Source: Ignavibacteriales bacterium
GTDB taxonomy: Bacteria; Bacteroidota; Ignavibacteria; Tepidaquicellales; Tepidaquicellaceae
DNA length: 64,000 bases
Reading direction: 5' to 3'
Assembly (NCBI GenBank): GCA_020635255.1
Contig: JACKAC010000001.1
Coordinates: 310,001 to 374,000, forward strand
Shown: positions 1 to 9,024 of the stretch, piece after piece
How the letters are laid out: each line of letters begins with the position of its first letter
Position numbering within the stretch: position 1 is the stretch's first letter
Notes under the pieces: generated by a model
Databases searched by the model: none
What the model saw: the letters and a program-made list of their open reading frames with translations, nothing else
Told to the model about the DNA's origin: nothing
Made by a program: the position numbers and the translations under genes

Positions 1-176
1 CCTTTTTGAGCAAACTTTTTTAATATGTCATATACTGCCGTTCTGTGTATCTTAGCTTTCTTTGCGATCTCTGTTGCACTAAGACAAGAACCCTTTAAAA
101 GAACGAGAAATATTCGTGATTCGTATTCCTTAAAGCCAAGCTCCTGGAGTTTTTGTAAGATTTCCGATTCTTGCAA
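1..176 (-). CDS. TrmB-family transcriptional regulator, N-terminal fragment (cut by window edge)
   Basis: Reading leftward from a TTG codon at 176-174 gives 58 codons open to the window edge, beginning MQESEILQKLQELGF. This is the start of a winged-helix domain of the TrmB type: a GFKEYE-like first helix, then LSATEIAKKAKIHRTAVYDILKKF as helix-turn-helix (about residues 30-55), the DNA-recognition part of sugar-responsive TrmB regulators. TTG is chosen because an in-frame TAA lies only six codons upstream and AAAGGA sits 8 bases before it. The gene follows the T9SS gene at 310-1980 on the same strand but appears to have its own promoter with an overlapping palindrome (198-230), which suggests autoregulation. 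The effector-binding part lies outside the window, so the inducer cannot be guessed. Confidence 0.72.
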   Translation of the reverse strand, partial: MQESEILQKLQELGFKEYESRIFLVLLKGSCLSATEIAKKAKIHRTAVYDILKKFAQK

Positions 177-197
177 TTTTGTCGTCCTTTGTCTTTA

Positions 198-230
198 TGA
201 CAATATTACTTCTATCTAAGATATTGTCAA
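198..230 (-). promoter_or_regulatory. Promoter with overlapping palindromic operator for the TrmB-type regulator
   Basis: On the minus strand TTGACA (230-225), a 16-base spacer and TAATAT (208-203) form a sigma70-like promoter about 27 bases before the TTG start. A perfect 9-bp inverted repeat, TGACAATAT (198-206) and ATATTGTCA (221-229) with a 14-base spacer, overlaps both promoter hexamers. Such placement is typical of an operator at which a bound dimer blocks RNA polymerase. That the bound protein is the regulator itself is inference. Confidence 0.55.
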
Positions 231-309
231 TACCAAAAATTATCATCGCTTAATTATTATTTTAACATTCCTACTTTTACTCTGAAGAACCGGAAATCTA
301 TCGCTCCAT

Positions 310-1980
310 TCACTTCAAAAGCATCATTTTGCGCGTGACAATAAAGGCCCCTGACTTCATTTTTAGAAAATATATGCCTGATGCGAGGTTTTTGCCATTA
401 AATTCTAATGTATAATTCCCGGCTTTTTGCACCCCATCGAATAATTTTGCAACTTCATTGCCAGCAATGTCATATACCGTTATCTCCAGCTTAAAATCAA
501 TTGGGAGACCGTAATTAATTCTTGTGGCCGGATTAAACGGGTTAGGATAGTTATCCGACAGATAAAATCCTGTCGGCGGAATTGAGATAATATTGCTGGC
601 TTCACAGTAATCTTCATTATAAAAGTAATCAAAAACTCTTTGAGACTGGTCACTCAACTGTTTTAGTTTTGTTACGGCGTTAAAATTGTTTGATCCTTTG
701 GCAACCATCTGTGACATATAAATTGTTAATGTATCCATTGGGTTCATGTTAAATCCAAAGGGACCGATTCCCATTACATATCTTTTATTAGCCGGAATAC
801 CCGGTGCAACCTGTCCGGTCAAATTACCGTTGCAGTTTAATACATTCCCAATAGAAGAATCTCCGTCAGTGCCTCTCTCTGACCAGCCTGTAAAAAGATC
901 GGGGTCCCCCGGGTAGATTAACTTTACCGGCTGAAATGTTGTCGGATTAAGAAATGGAGTACTGTCATTTTTTAATCCGTTCATGAAGTTAACCGCTTCA
1001 ATAAGGTTGGCTGGTTCCCTTTCACATGTGATCTGTCCGCTTCCTGTATTGTTCATCCTTATAAACGAAGTAAGTAATTTAGAATAATTCACATCATTGA
1101 GTTTGGCTTTAAGGATCCTTTGTCCGGAAGATGGAGGATTCAGTCCATACGAAATTATACCTCCAAAGCCATCATAGTTATCGGAATTATAAGAAATTCC
1201 AAGATTCATTAAAGTATCGCATCCTATAAAATCATCCGAAGCATCACCAAGATCGGTATCGGACATTAGGGCAATTCTCGTTTTTGTCCAGGGTGTATCA
1301 TTTTTATTAATAATTGTAAACTTAAAATATTGCACGTCTCGCAGCTCCCAATATGTCCAAGCAGTGATAATCATTTCAGCGAAAACAGGCGAAGTCCCTC
1401 CGCCAAACCCTTCGCTTGCGGTATGACTCTCGATAAATCCGTCGGTGAGGTGTACAAAGACGGTTTGATAAGAGTGTTCTACACCGGGTATATCTATGCA
1501 TGGTTCGTAACTACAGTTATTATTTCTGTCTGTGTAGGGCGCACCAAAAGGGATCATTTTTTCCCACTCGATCCAGTCTGTACTATTATTACAATTATCA
1601 TTTTTAGTAATTTTATATATTCTGAATCGTTCATCGGTGAATGGAGTTGGTGTACCGTTTTCATGCTGAATATACCCCGGTCTGTATTCACCTGTCCATG
1701 AATTACTTGCCATTTTCAGGCTATTGTTGATATATGTTGCTATTGTAATTCCGGAAGTAAATAATGCATATTTCATACCCCCTTTAGGCCATTCTAGCCC
1801 GGGAAAATTATTCATAGTAATATCCTGATTAAAAATTCCCCGGTTTGATATAAGTGTGCTGATATTCAAACCATCTAGTTTCATCTGTTTTGATTCGAAG
1901 ACTCCCTGATACTGTCCAAAAGCTGTATTCATCCCGGACAATGTTATAAAAATGCTGATGTATATTCCTATATTCTTCAC
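310..1980 (-). CDS. T9SS-exported protein of unknown function, paralog 1 of 3
   Basis: The 556-residue protein has an N-terminal signal peptide (about residues 1-22, ending near FGQ), a long central domain without a recognised enzyme motif, and a C-terminal T9SS type A sorting domain (about residues 475-556, opening YPNPFNPATRINYGLP). T9SS carries such proteins across the outer membrane and usually removes the tail. The central part shares with its two upstream neighbours the blocks GxFNQDI, FTxGxxIxTYI, IDxPGV, LTDGF, IGCDT and WSERGTDG. It begins with GTG (1980-1978) overlapping the TGA stop of the upstream paralog, so translation is probably coupled. It is the most diverged of the three at the 3' end. 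Function unknown; the domain looks beta-rich. Confidence 0.85.
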   Translation of the reverse strand: MKNIGIYISIFITLSGMNTAFGQYQGVFESKQMKLDGLNISTLISNRGIFNQDITMNNFPGLEWPKGGMKYALFTSGITIATYINNSLKMASNSWTGEYRPGYIQHENGTPTPFTDERFRIYKITKNDNCNNSTDWIEWEKMIPFGAPYTDRNNNCSYEPCIDIPGVEHSYQTVFVHLTDGFIESHTASEGFGGGTSPVFAEMIITAWTYWELRDVQYFKFTIINKNDTPWTKTRIALMSDTDLGDASDDFIGCDTLMNLGISYNSDNYDGFGGIISYGLNPPSSGQRILKAKLNDVNYSKLLTSFIRMNNTGSGQITCEREPANLIEAVNFMNGLKNDSTPFLNPTTFQPVKLIYPGDPDLFTGWSERGTDGDSSIGNVLNCNGNLTGQVAPGIPANKRYVMGIGPFGFNMNPMDTLTIYMSQMVAKGSNNFNAVTKLKQLSDQSQRVFDYFYNEDYCEASNIISIPPTGFYLSDNYPNPFNPATRINYGLPIDFKLEITVYDIAGNEVAKLFDGVQKAGNYTLEFNGKNLASGIYFLKMKSGAFIVTRKMMLLK

Positions 1981-3704
1981 TTTAGTAACATCAATTTTCT
2001 GGTTACAATAAATGCGCCCGACTTCATCTTCAAAAAATAAACCCCCGACGCAAGATTATTCCCGTTAAATTCTAATGTATAATTCCCGGCTTGTTGCATC
2101 CCATCGAATAATTTTGCAACCTCGTTGCCTACGGCATCATACACCGTTATCTCCAGCTTAAAATCAATTGGGAGACCGTAATTGATTCTTGTAGCCGGAT
2201 TAAACGGGTTAGGATAATTGTCCGACAGATAAAATCCGGTTGGTAAGGGATTGGAATTAATCGGGTAATGGCTTATAACAGGGTTGTCATCATTGTAAAA
2301 TACAGTGAAAAGATTTCTCACCAGATCACTGTTAGATTTTAATTTTTTTACCGCGTCGAAGTTATCATTACCTTTTGTTATAAGCTGTGTCATTATGATC
2401 TCCATAGTATCGAGCTTGTTAATTGTGAGATTTGGTCTGCCTGTTGAGATTATAAACCGCCTGTCGCCTGGGGGAGATACTGATACATCACCAGCATAAC
2501 TTTCACAGTTGTTTACTTTTGCTAAAGAGTCGATCCCGTCTGTCCCTCTTTCGGACCATCCTGTAAAGGTTTCCGGATTTCCCGGGTACACGAATTTAGT
2601 TGGTTGTAATGTTGTGGGTACCAGGTACGATGAGCCGTCTTTCTTTAATCCTTTCATAAAGTCGTAAGCTTCCAAAGGTTGCTGTGGATCCTGTTCACAT
2701 ATGACACCTCCTGAGCCGGTGCCGGTAAAAAATACAAAACTGCTCATACCAAAATTCTCTGCATTATTGGATCGCTTATTTCTTACACTCCGTAAGATTC
2801 TCATACCAACTGCAGGTGGATTTAATCCATAAGATCCATAGAACATGCCACCATCATCATCATCCGAATTATAACAGTATCCCATCTGCCTTATTGTATC
2901 ACAACCTATATAATCATCCTGCACATCTCCCAGATCTACATCACACACGAGGCTGAATATTGTGCTGTCCCACTTTACATCGTTCTTATTAATTATCTGC
3001 CACCGGAAAAATTGAGTATCTCTGAATAAGTTAGTACATTCATTATTAAATGCCCACGCCGTCAATCTTACCTCTGCGTTTATAGGACGTGTACCGCCGG
3101 ATAGTCCCTCTGATTGAGAGTGGTTTTCCGGGAAGCCGTCCGTAAGACATACAAAGAGTGTCTGTCCTGCCCCCGCCACACCGGGCGTATCTATACATGC
3201 ATCATACTGGTAATTCAGGTTTGCGTCTATATAGGGGGCACCGTATGGAATCATCGAACCCCAGTTTGCCCAGTCCGGGTTATTTATGCAGTTGTCACCG
3301 GTCGTTACCTTATATATTTTGAATGTGCTGTCGGAATAGGCTCTTAGTTTTTTAAGACCGGTCGGAAGTCTGATATAACCTGGTTGGTATTCACCGTTAT
3401 ACGAAGCGGTAGCAAGCCTTAAAGCTCCGTCTATATATGTGCCTATGCTTAGCCCGGTAGTAAAAACAGCGAATCTATTTGAGCCTTTTTTCCACATAAA
3501 TCCGGGTGTGTTGTTAGTTCTAATGTCCTGGTTAAATGTACCCGAGTTCTGGATCCATGTGGAAATGTTATTATAATCGAACAGAGTTTGGGATTTGATA
3601 AAATAAAAGTCGCTCCCGGCTGTGATACTCTTTTGGGCATAGGTAGGGAATACTAAAAACAACATGTAAAACAGTAATAGAATATTTAATGTTTTATTTC
3701 TCAT
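1977..3704 (-). CDS. T9SS-exported protein of unknown function, paralog 2 of 3
   Basis: The 575-residue protein starts with ATG and a clear signal peptide (hydrophobic stretch to about residue 23, ending TYAQ). The central region matches its neighbours (FNQDIRTNNTPGFMW, GAGQTLFVCLTDGFPENHS, DDYIGCDTIRQMGYCYNSD, NPPAVGMRILRS). The last 80 or so residues form a T9SS type A sorting domain. Its 3' 232 bases are almost identical to those of the next upstream paralog while the rest of the gene has diverged much further, which points to gene conversion. It sits 18 bases after the upstream paralog and overlaps the downstream one, so the three likely form one operon. No catalytic motif was recognised. 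Confidence 0.86.
   Translation of the reverse strand: MRNKTLNILLLFYMLFLVFPTYAQKSITAGSDFYFIKSQTLFDYNNISTWIQNSGTFNQDIRTNNTPGFMWKKGSNRFAVFTTGLSIGTYIDGALRLATASYNGEYQPGYIRLPTGLKKLRAYSDSTFKIYKVTTGDNCINNPDWANWGSMIPYGAPYIDANLNYQYDACIDTPGVAGAGQTLFVCLTDGFPENHSQSEGLSGGTRPINAEVRLTAWAFNNECTNLFRDTQFFRWQIINKNDVKWDSTIFSLVCDVDLGDVQDDYIGCDTIRQMGYCYNSDDDDGGMFYGSYGLNPPAVGMRILRSVRNKRSNNAENFGMSSFVFFTGTGSGGVICEQDPQQPLEAYDFMKGLKKDGSSYLVPTTLQPTKFVYPGNPETFTGWSERGTDGIDSLAKVNNCESYAGDVSVSPPGDRRFIISTGRPNLTINKLDTMEIIMTQLITKGNDNFDAVKKLKSNSDLVRNLFTVFYNDDNPVISHYPINSNPLPTGFYLSDNYPNPFNPATRINYGLPIDFKLEITVYDAVGNEVAKLFDGMQQAGNYTLEFNGNNLASGVYFLKMKSGAFIVTRKLMLLK
1979..2210. repeat. 232-bp near-identical repeat, copy 1 (3' end of paralog 2)
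   Basis: Base-by-base comparison with 3725-3956 shows the same length and a single difference (position 2016 G versus 3762 A). The repeat covers the stop-proximal coding region for the T9SS sorting domain. Outside it the two genes diverge at once, so it is a homogenised tract, not a whole-gene recent duplication. Confidence 0.92.
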
Positions 3705-3722
3705 TCTTTTTTTTGAATCAGT

Positions 3723-5411
3723 TTACTTTAGTAACATCAATTTTCTGGTTACAATAAATGCACCCGACTTCATCTTCAAAAAATAAACCCCCGACGCAAG
3801 ATTATTCCCGTTAAATTCTAATGTATAATTCCCGGCTTGTTGCATCCCATCGAATAATTTTGCAACCTCGTTGCCTACGGCATCATACACCGTTATCTCC
3901 AGCTTAAAATCAATTGGGAGACCGTAATTGATTCTTGTAGCCGGATTAAACGGGTTCGGGTAATTATCCGACAGGTAAAATCCGGAGGGAATACTGGGAT
4001 TCACTACTGGCTCGATGCCCAGTGCTGGGTTATCGTCGATATACAAATAATCGAACAATTGCTTTGTCGCATCACTATATAAGAATAATTTTGTTACAGC
4101 ATTAAGATTGTTCGCCCCCTTAGCTATTATTTGTGTCATTATGACATCCATCGTATCGCCCGGTTCCAAAGTCAGATTGTCCTTTCCTGTTGTTATGACA
4201 AATCTTTTGTCATCTCCGGGAGAAGGTACAAAAGCTCCGCTGTCTGACCCACAGTTATCCACCTTTCCGGTAAATTCTGTCCAGCCTGATCCCAGAGGAT
4301 TTCCCGGATATGTAAATTTCGTTTGCTGGTATGTCAAAGGATTTACCCAGTGTGAACCGTCCTTTTTAAGACCATCCATATAATTATATGCGTCAAGCGG
4401 TTCTTGGGGGTCCTGTTCACATATGGGCCATCCCGCCGCACTGCTTACAAAATAACACATTGATGTGCATCCGTAGATCTCAGCGCCAAGAGACTTTTTG
4501 TTCTTTACGCTTCGTAGAAGTCGCATTCCAACTGCCGGCGGGTTTTGTCCATAGCTGGGAGGAGTTCCAATACCGTCAACGTTATCGGAATTATATGCAT
4601 AAGCCATCTGGCGTACAGTATCACAACCGATATAATCATCAGTTCCGTCTCCAATATCCGGGTCGCATACAATACTAAACCGGGTTTTATTCCACGCCGT
4701 GTCGTTCTTATTAATTATCTGCCATCTGAGGTATTGGTCATTTGTTAGGACAGGAGCAACTTTACCGCCGAAACTCCATGCTGTCAGTCGCACTTCGGAA
4801 TTCATTGGTTTTGTTCCTCCGGAGAATCCTGTTGACTGACTGTGATTTTCAGGAAATCCGTCTGTTAGACAAATAAAGATCGTCTGCCCCGCGCCGTGTA
4901 TGCCCGGAGTGTCGATACAGGGATCGTATTGGAGATTTCCGTTGACATCTGTGTATGGTGCGCCGTAAGGAACCATCAACCCCCAGTTTGCCCAGTCCGG
5001 GTTTGTCTGACAGTTGTCCTCTTCACTGACCTTATATAGTTTAAATGTATTGTCTGTATATGGAGTGGGGACACCGTTTATATTTATTATGATGCCGGGT
5101 TGAAATTCGCTCTCCCAGGATGCGGTTGCTAATCGCAATCTACCGTTTATAAAAGCCCCGATGCTCATACCCGTCGTGAAAATAGCAAACCTGTGGGATC
5201 CTCTTGGGAACATGAATCCGGGCGTATTGTTTGTCCTGATGTCCTGGTTAAACGTACCCGTATTCTGGACCCATGTCGAGACCGCATTGTAATCGAGCAT
5301 TATCTGCTCTCTAACAAATGATACGTCGTGCTGTGGAATTGATTTTTGTGAAAATACTGATGTGGAAAGAAAAAACAGCAGGGCGCCGATGATACTGATC
5401 CTGCGTTTCAT
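3723..5411 (-). CDS. T9SS-exported protein of unknown function, paralog 3 of 3 (first gene of the operon)
   Basis: The 562-residue protein has a signal peptide (residues 1 to about 21, ending VFSQ), the same central domain as its two downstream neighbours (FNQDIRTNNTPGFMF, GAGQTIFICLTDGFPENHS, DDYIGCDTVRQMAYAYNSD) and a T9SS type A sorting domain at the C terminus. It lacks a complete WSERGTDG block, having GSGWTEFTG in that place. It is the first gene transcribed after a promoter-like sequence at 5443-5473 and probably leads a three-gene operon. Conserved Cys pairs in an exported protein suggest disulfides. Function unknown. Confidence 0.86.
   Translation of the reverse strand: MKRRISIIGALLFFLSTSVFSQKSIPQHDVSFVREQIMLDYNAVSTWVQNTGTFNQDIRTNNTPGFMFPRGSHRFAIFTTGMSIGAFINGRLRLATASWESEFQPGIIININGVPTPYTDNTFKLYKVSEEDNCQTNPDWANWGLMVPYGAPYTDVNGNLQYDPCIDTPGIHGAGQTIFICLTDGFPENHSQSTGFSGGTKPMNSEVRLTAWSFGGKVAPVLTNDQYLRWQIINKNDTAWNKTRFSIVCDPDIGDGTDDYIGCDTVRQMAYAYNSDNVDGIGTPPSYGQNPPAVGMRLLRSVKNKKSLGAEIYGCTSMCYFVSSAAGWPICEQDPQEPLDAYNYMDGLKKDGSHWVNPLTYQQTKFTYPGNPLGSGWTEFTGKVDNCGSDSGAFVPSPGDDKRFVITTGKDNLTLEPGDTMDVIMTQIIAKGANNLNAVTKLFLYSDATKQLFDYLYIDDNPALGIEPVVNPSIPSGFYLSDNYPNPFNPATRINYGLPIDFKLEITVYDAVGNEVAKLFDGMQQAGNYTLEFNGNNLASGVYFLKMKSGAFIVTRKLMLLK
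3725..3956. repeat. 232-bp near-identical repeat, copy 2 (3' end of paralog 3)
   Basis: Partner of 1979-2210, with one difference in 232 bases. A 40-base block within it (ending in the segment that encodes the NYGLP part) is also nearly unchanged in paralog 1 around 478-517, so all three genes have exchanged sequence in this part. Confidence 0.92.
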
Positions 5412-5442
5412 GATAGGTTTCTCCGTTTCCTTAGCTCCAATA

Positions 5443-5473
5443 TAAACTTATAATATTATGAGCTATTTGTCAA
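5443..5473 (-). promoter_or_regulatory. Bacteroidetes-type promoter candidate for the three-paralog operon
   Basis: On the minus strand a TTG (5473-5471) is followed after 20 bases by TAAGTTTA (5450-5443), one base off the Bacteroidetes TAnnTTTG element. It lies about 32 bases before the ATG at 5411. A GGAG stretch lies between the promoter and the start codon. Confidence 0.45.
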
Positions 5474-5494
5474 GTATCAACAGAGGGAGGTAAA

Positions 5495-5519
5495 CAAAAA
5501 AGACGGCGGATGCCGGCTG
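5495..5519 (-). terminator. Weak rho-independent terminator after leuS
   Basis: Reading leftward after the leuS stop, CGGC-ATCC-GCCG is followed by a run of T (an A-run at 5495-5501 on the plus strand). The stem is only 4 bp, so this is a weak call. Confidence 0.35.
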
Positions 5520-5522
5520 TTA

Positions 5523-8189
5523 TTAGTTAACAACGATATTGACCATCCGGTTTTTCACAACGATTATCTTGAGGATATTCTTACCGTAGATGTGCTTTTT
5601 TATTTTTTCGTTATCGAGAGCTGCCTGTTCCAGAGCCTTTTCGTCGGTGTCCGCATCCATTTCGAGCTTATCTCTTACCTTGCCATTTACAGAGAGAGCT
5701 ATTACCACGCTGTCTGCTTTTGCAAGAGCTTCGTCATACTTTGGCCACGGCTGTGTGGAGATAGAATTTTCATTTCCCAGTCTCATCCATAGTTCCTCAC
5801 ATATATGCGGAGCGAAAGGAGCTAACAGCAACACGAAATTTTCTACAACCGACTTGTTTAGTGATTTCATCTTGTTCAGCTCATTAACGAATATCATCAT
5901 CTGCGCGATAGATGTGTTAAATTTCATGTCACCGTCCTCTATATCAGTAGTAACTTTCTTTATAGTACGATGCAGTATCTTTAACTGCTTCTCGTCCGGC
6001 TCATCGTTTGTAATGCTTGCTTTTATATCGCCCGTATTCTCATCTACTATGAGTCTCCACACCCTGTTCAAAAACCTGTTTATCCCCGCAATGCCCTCCA
6101 TGCTCCACGGTTTCGCTGTCTCCAGCGGTCCCATGAACATCTCGAACAGCCTCATCGAATCCGCGCCGTAGTCTCTCACTATATCATCCGGATTTAAAAC
6201 GTTTCCGCGCGACTTGCTCATCTTTGCGCCGTCCTCGCCCAGCACCATCCCCTGGTTAAATAGCTTCTTGAACGGCTCCTCGTGCGTTACATAGCCCAGG
6301 TCATATAAAAACTTCTGCCAGAACCTCGAATACAATAAATGCCCTACCGCATGCTCAGAACCGCCGATGTACACGTCAACCGGCATCCAGTACTTCTCCC
6401 TGTCGATATCGACAAATTCCTTCTCGTCATTCGGGTCCAGGTATCTCAGGAAATACCAGCTCGATCCCGCTAACTGCGGCATTGTGTTGGTCTCCCTCCG
6501 CATCTTCTTGCCGTCTATCTCCACGTTCACCCAGTCCGGTATCGCCGCGAGAGGTGACTCGCCCGTTCCCGTCGGCTGATACGATTCCACGTCCGGCAGA
6601 TCTAGAGGCAGATCGCTCTCTTTCAGCCCGTAATACTTTCCGTCTTCCGAATGCACCACCGGGAAAGGTTCCCCCCAGTATCTCTGCCGTGAGAACAGCC
6701 AGTCCCTCAACTTATAATTCACACTTCCTTTGCCCAGCCCGTTCTCTTCCAGCCATGATATTATCTTCTTCTTTGCCTCATCAGTTGGAAGCCCCGTCAA
6801 AAATCCCGAATTGATCGAATAACCTTCTCCCGTAAAACACACTTCCCCCTGGCGCTCCTTCTCCAGGTACTCTTCCAGCTCCTCCGCATTTCCTTCAGTA
6901 ATATTCTTCACACCCCTGCCCGAAATTATCAGCTCGCCAACACCTTCCGCCTTTATCTTCTTGAAAGCGCTTTCCTTCAAATTCTCCGGCACCACCACCG
7001 GAACTATCTCGAGATTGAACTTCTTCGCAAACTCCATGTCTCTCTCATCATGCGCCGGAACGCTCATTATAGCTCCCGTTCCGTAGCTGATCAGTACATA
7101 ATCCGAGATCAGCACTGGTATCTCCGCCCCGTTAGCCGGATTCACCGCAGTCGCTCCCGTAAATACTCCCGTCTTATCCTTTGAAAGCTCCGTCCTCTCT
7201 ATATCCGATTTTTTTGAAGCGTCTTCTATGTACTTATCCACTTCCGTCTTATGCGCGCCGGTCGTTATCTTTTCCACAAGCGGATGCTCCGGAGCAAGCA
7301 CCATATACGTAGCCCCGAATACCGTGTCCGGGCGTGTTGTGAATACCTCCACCTCCGCCGGCTCATTAAGATTCTCACTTTTAATTGTGAATCTTATCGT
7401 CGCGCCTTCGCTTCTTCCGATCCAGTTACGTTGTATCTCTTTTATATTCTCCGGCCAGTCTATTTTGTCGAGGTCGCGAAGCAGCCTGTCGGCATATTTT
7501 GTGATACGAAGTTTCCACTGTTTCATATACCTCTTTACAACCGTATAGCCTTTCTCAGTCTGCTCGGCAACTTCTTCATTGGCGAGTACCGTTCCCAGCT
7601 CCTGGCACCAGTTGACAGGTCCGTCCGCAAGATATGCAAGCCTCTGTGAATTTACATATTCGTATTTTTCATCTTCGCTAAGACCGTCCGGTATCTTAAG
7701 CTCCGATATCGGTTTTGCTTTGTTCTCTTTGGTATCGTAATATGAATTATACAGTTTTAAAAAAATCCATTGTGTCCACTTATAAAAATCCCTGTCAGAG
7801 GTATTTACCTGCCTGTCCCAGTCATACGCAAATCCAAGCGACTTAAGCTGTGCTTTAAATCTTGCGATACACTCTTCCGTCCTTATTCTCGGATGTATTC
7901 CCGTTTTTAGAGCGAACTGTTCCGTCGGGAGTCCGAATGCGTCCCACCCCATTGGGTGCATTACGTTAAACCCGTTCATCTTCTTATAGCGAGCGATAAT
8001 GTCCGTCGCCGTATATCCCTCAGGGTGTCCTACGTGCAGTCCGTCACCGCTGGGATAGGGAAACATGTCAAGCGCGTAATATTTGGGCTTGTCTTTGTCC
8101 AGTTCATCGAAGGATGGGGTACGGAAAGTTTTGTTTTCGTCCCAGTACTTTTGCCACCTCTGCTCTATTTCAATATGATTATACCTCAA
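5523..8189 (-). CDS. leuS: Leucyl-tRNA synthetase
   Basis: The 888-residue class I aminoacyl-tRNA synthetase charges tRNA-Leu in the cytoplasm. Seen in the sequence: the HIGH-type signature HVGH at residues 52-55 (in [13 protein letters not shown]), the editing (CP1) domain with [20 protein letters not shown] near residue 285, KMSKS at about 652-656 and a C-terminal anticodon-binding domain ending in the short beta-rich tail. The length is normal for bacterial LeuS of this group. The gene is followed leftward by a weak terminator and preceded by a HIT protein 68 bases upstream on the same strand, so the two may be co-transcribed. The internal part (about 6.2-7.1 kb) is noticeably more GC-rich than the flanks, which is common for conserved housekeeping genes. 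Confidence 0.98.
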   Translation of the reverse strand: MRYNHIEIEQRWQKYWDENKTFRTPSFDELDKDKPKYYALDMFPYPSGDGLHVGHPEGYTATDIIARYKKMNGFNVMHPMGWDAFGLPTEQFALKTGIHPRIRTEECIARFKAQLKSLGFAYDWDRQVNTSDRDFYKWTQWIFLKLYNSYYDTKENKAKPISELKIPDGLSEDEKYEYVNSQRLAYLADGPVNWCQELGTVLANEEVAEQTEKGYTVVKRYMKQWKLRITKYADRLLRDLDKIDWPENIKEIQRNWIGRSEGATIRFTIKSENLNEPAEVEVFTTRPDTVFGATYMVLAPEHPLVEKITTGAHKTEVDKYIEDASKKSDIERTELSKDKTGVFTGATAVNPANGAEIPVLISDYVLISYGTGAIMSVPAHDERDMEFAKKFNLEIVPVVVPENLKESAFKKIKAEGVGELIISGRGVKNITEGNAEELEEYLEKERQGEVCFTGEGYSINSGFLTGLPTDEAKKKIISWLEENGLGKGSVNYKLRDWLFSRQRYWGEPFPVVHSEDGKYYGLKESDLPLDLPDVESYQPTGTGESPLAAIPDWVNVEIDGKKMRRETNTMPQLAGSSWYFLRYLDPNDEKEFVDIDREKYWMPVDVYIGGSEHAVGHLLYSRFWQKFLYDLGYVTHEEPFKKLFNQGMVLGEDGAKMSKSRGNVLNPDDIVRDYGADSMRLFEMFMGPLETAKPWSMEGIAGINRFLNRVWRLIVDENTGDIKASITNDEPDEKQLKILHRTIKKVTTDIEDGDMKFNTSIAQMMIFVNELNKMKSLNKSVVENFVLLLAPFAPHICEELWMRLGNENSISTQPWPKYDEALAKADSVVIALSVNGKVRDKLEMDADTDEKALEQAALDNEKIKKHIYGKNILKIIVVKNRMVNIVVN

Positions 8190-8257
8190 TATATTTTCAG
8201 TTTAAATTATGATCTGTCTAAATGGATTAAAAAAGGAAAAATAAGTGAAATGAAATT

Positions 8258-8710
8258 TTATAGAAATAGCTTTTGGAGCTCCTTCAATTCCTCTTCTTCA
8301 GCCTTGGGTCCCATCAGGGTGCTAAGGTAGCCTTCGTATTTATCGGAATATTTTCTCTCTTCTGCGACTATCTCTGCAAAATCTTCATCCAGTCCGTGAA
8401 GCGGGTACAGCTTAATGTGGGCGTGATTTACTCCCATACCTTCCATTACCATTGCTGTTCTTTGGACACCGAGTACTTTATCTATTTTCTTTCCGAGTTC
8501 TTTTGCCTTCAATAAAAAATCAACATACACGTCATCGGGCATCTCAAATATATAAGAGTCATAATGTTCCTTCGGTATTAGTAGGGTCATGCCCCGCATA
8601 CCGGGAAAAAGATCCAGTATGCCCAAGAATTTCTCGTCCTCATAAACCTTATAGGAAGGTACTTCTCCCGATACGATCTTACAAAAAATACAGTCTTCTT
8701 TTTTTGTCAT
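8258..8710 (-). CDS. HIT-family nucleotide-binding protein
   Basis: The 150-residue protein starts MTKKEDCIFCKIVSGEVPSYKVYED, the hallmark N terminus of histidine-triad hydrolases, which act on nucleoside 5'-phosphoramidates or dinucleoside polyphosphates. The C-terminal signature reads NHAHIKLYPLH (about residues 104-114). The usual H-x-H-x-H is H-A-H-I-K: the middle His that forms the nucleotidyl intermediate is present, but the third position is Lys. A CxxC (CIFC) near the start may bind zinc. It lies directly upstream of leuS. The substrate cannot be told from sequence. Confidence 0.9.
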   Translation of the reverse strand: MTKKEDCIFCKIVSGEVPSYKVYEDEKFLGILDLFPGMRGMTLLIPKEHYDSYIFEMPDDVYVDFLLKAKELGKKIDKVLGVQRTAMVMEGMGVNHAHIKLYPLHGLDEDFAEIVAEERKYSDKYEGYLSTLMGPKAEEEELKELQKLFL

Positions 8711-9024
8711 GTTGATTTGCTTACATAATTTATTATAAAATAAGGATTTTTGAACTTTTTTTCAGTAGAAAAAAATTCCAACGGTTTTTTGTAAATAAAT
8801 AGTATTAGAGCTATGGCATTGCAGTGTAGTTAGTTAGCTAAGTTTAGAGTTTTTACATAGTTCCGCGTTTTACCTCTTGACAAAGCTATTTTTTTTATTC
8901 AAATTCATGTCAAAGTAATTTTACTAATAAATAGAATTTGAAATAAGTAAAATTACTAATTTATCTCCCTACTCTCTCATTAGCTCTGGCAAAAGCTAAA
9001 TACTAAATAAAAGTGGGGTAAACC
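8711..9024. other. Divergent intergenic region, AT-rich, with palindromes
   Basis: This 314-base gap separates the leftward HIT gene from the rightward YCF48/T9SS gene. No ORF is supported. It contains a TTGACA at 8877-8882 without a convincing partner hexamer, a 12-bp inverted repeat (8914-8957), and a set of AGCT-containing segments: AGAGCTA (8807-8813) can pair with TAGCTCT (8981-8987), or TAGCT can pair locally with AGCTA (8994-8998). Exclusive pairings in a leader are possible but unproven. Confidence 0.5.
8914..8957. promoter_or_regulatory. 12-bp inverted repeat, possible operator upstream of the YCF48/T9SS gene
   Basis: AGTAATTTTACT (8914-8925) and AGTAAAATTACT (8946-8957) are exact reverse complements separated by 20 bases. 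Both are followed by AAT. There is no T-run typical of a terminator on the plus side. A protein-binding site is the simplest reading. Confidence 0.4.

Noticed and set aside
25..219. Rightward 64-codon ORF at the left edge.
   Set aside because: It is the antisense of the TrmB-type helix-turn-helix coding sequence on the minus strand, which has clear family similarity.
5590..6171. Rightward ORF of 193 codons inside leuS.
   Set aside because: Shadow of leuS in another frame; it has no recognisable family, no ribosome-binding site and codon use set by the opposite strand.
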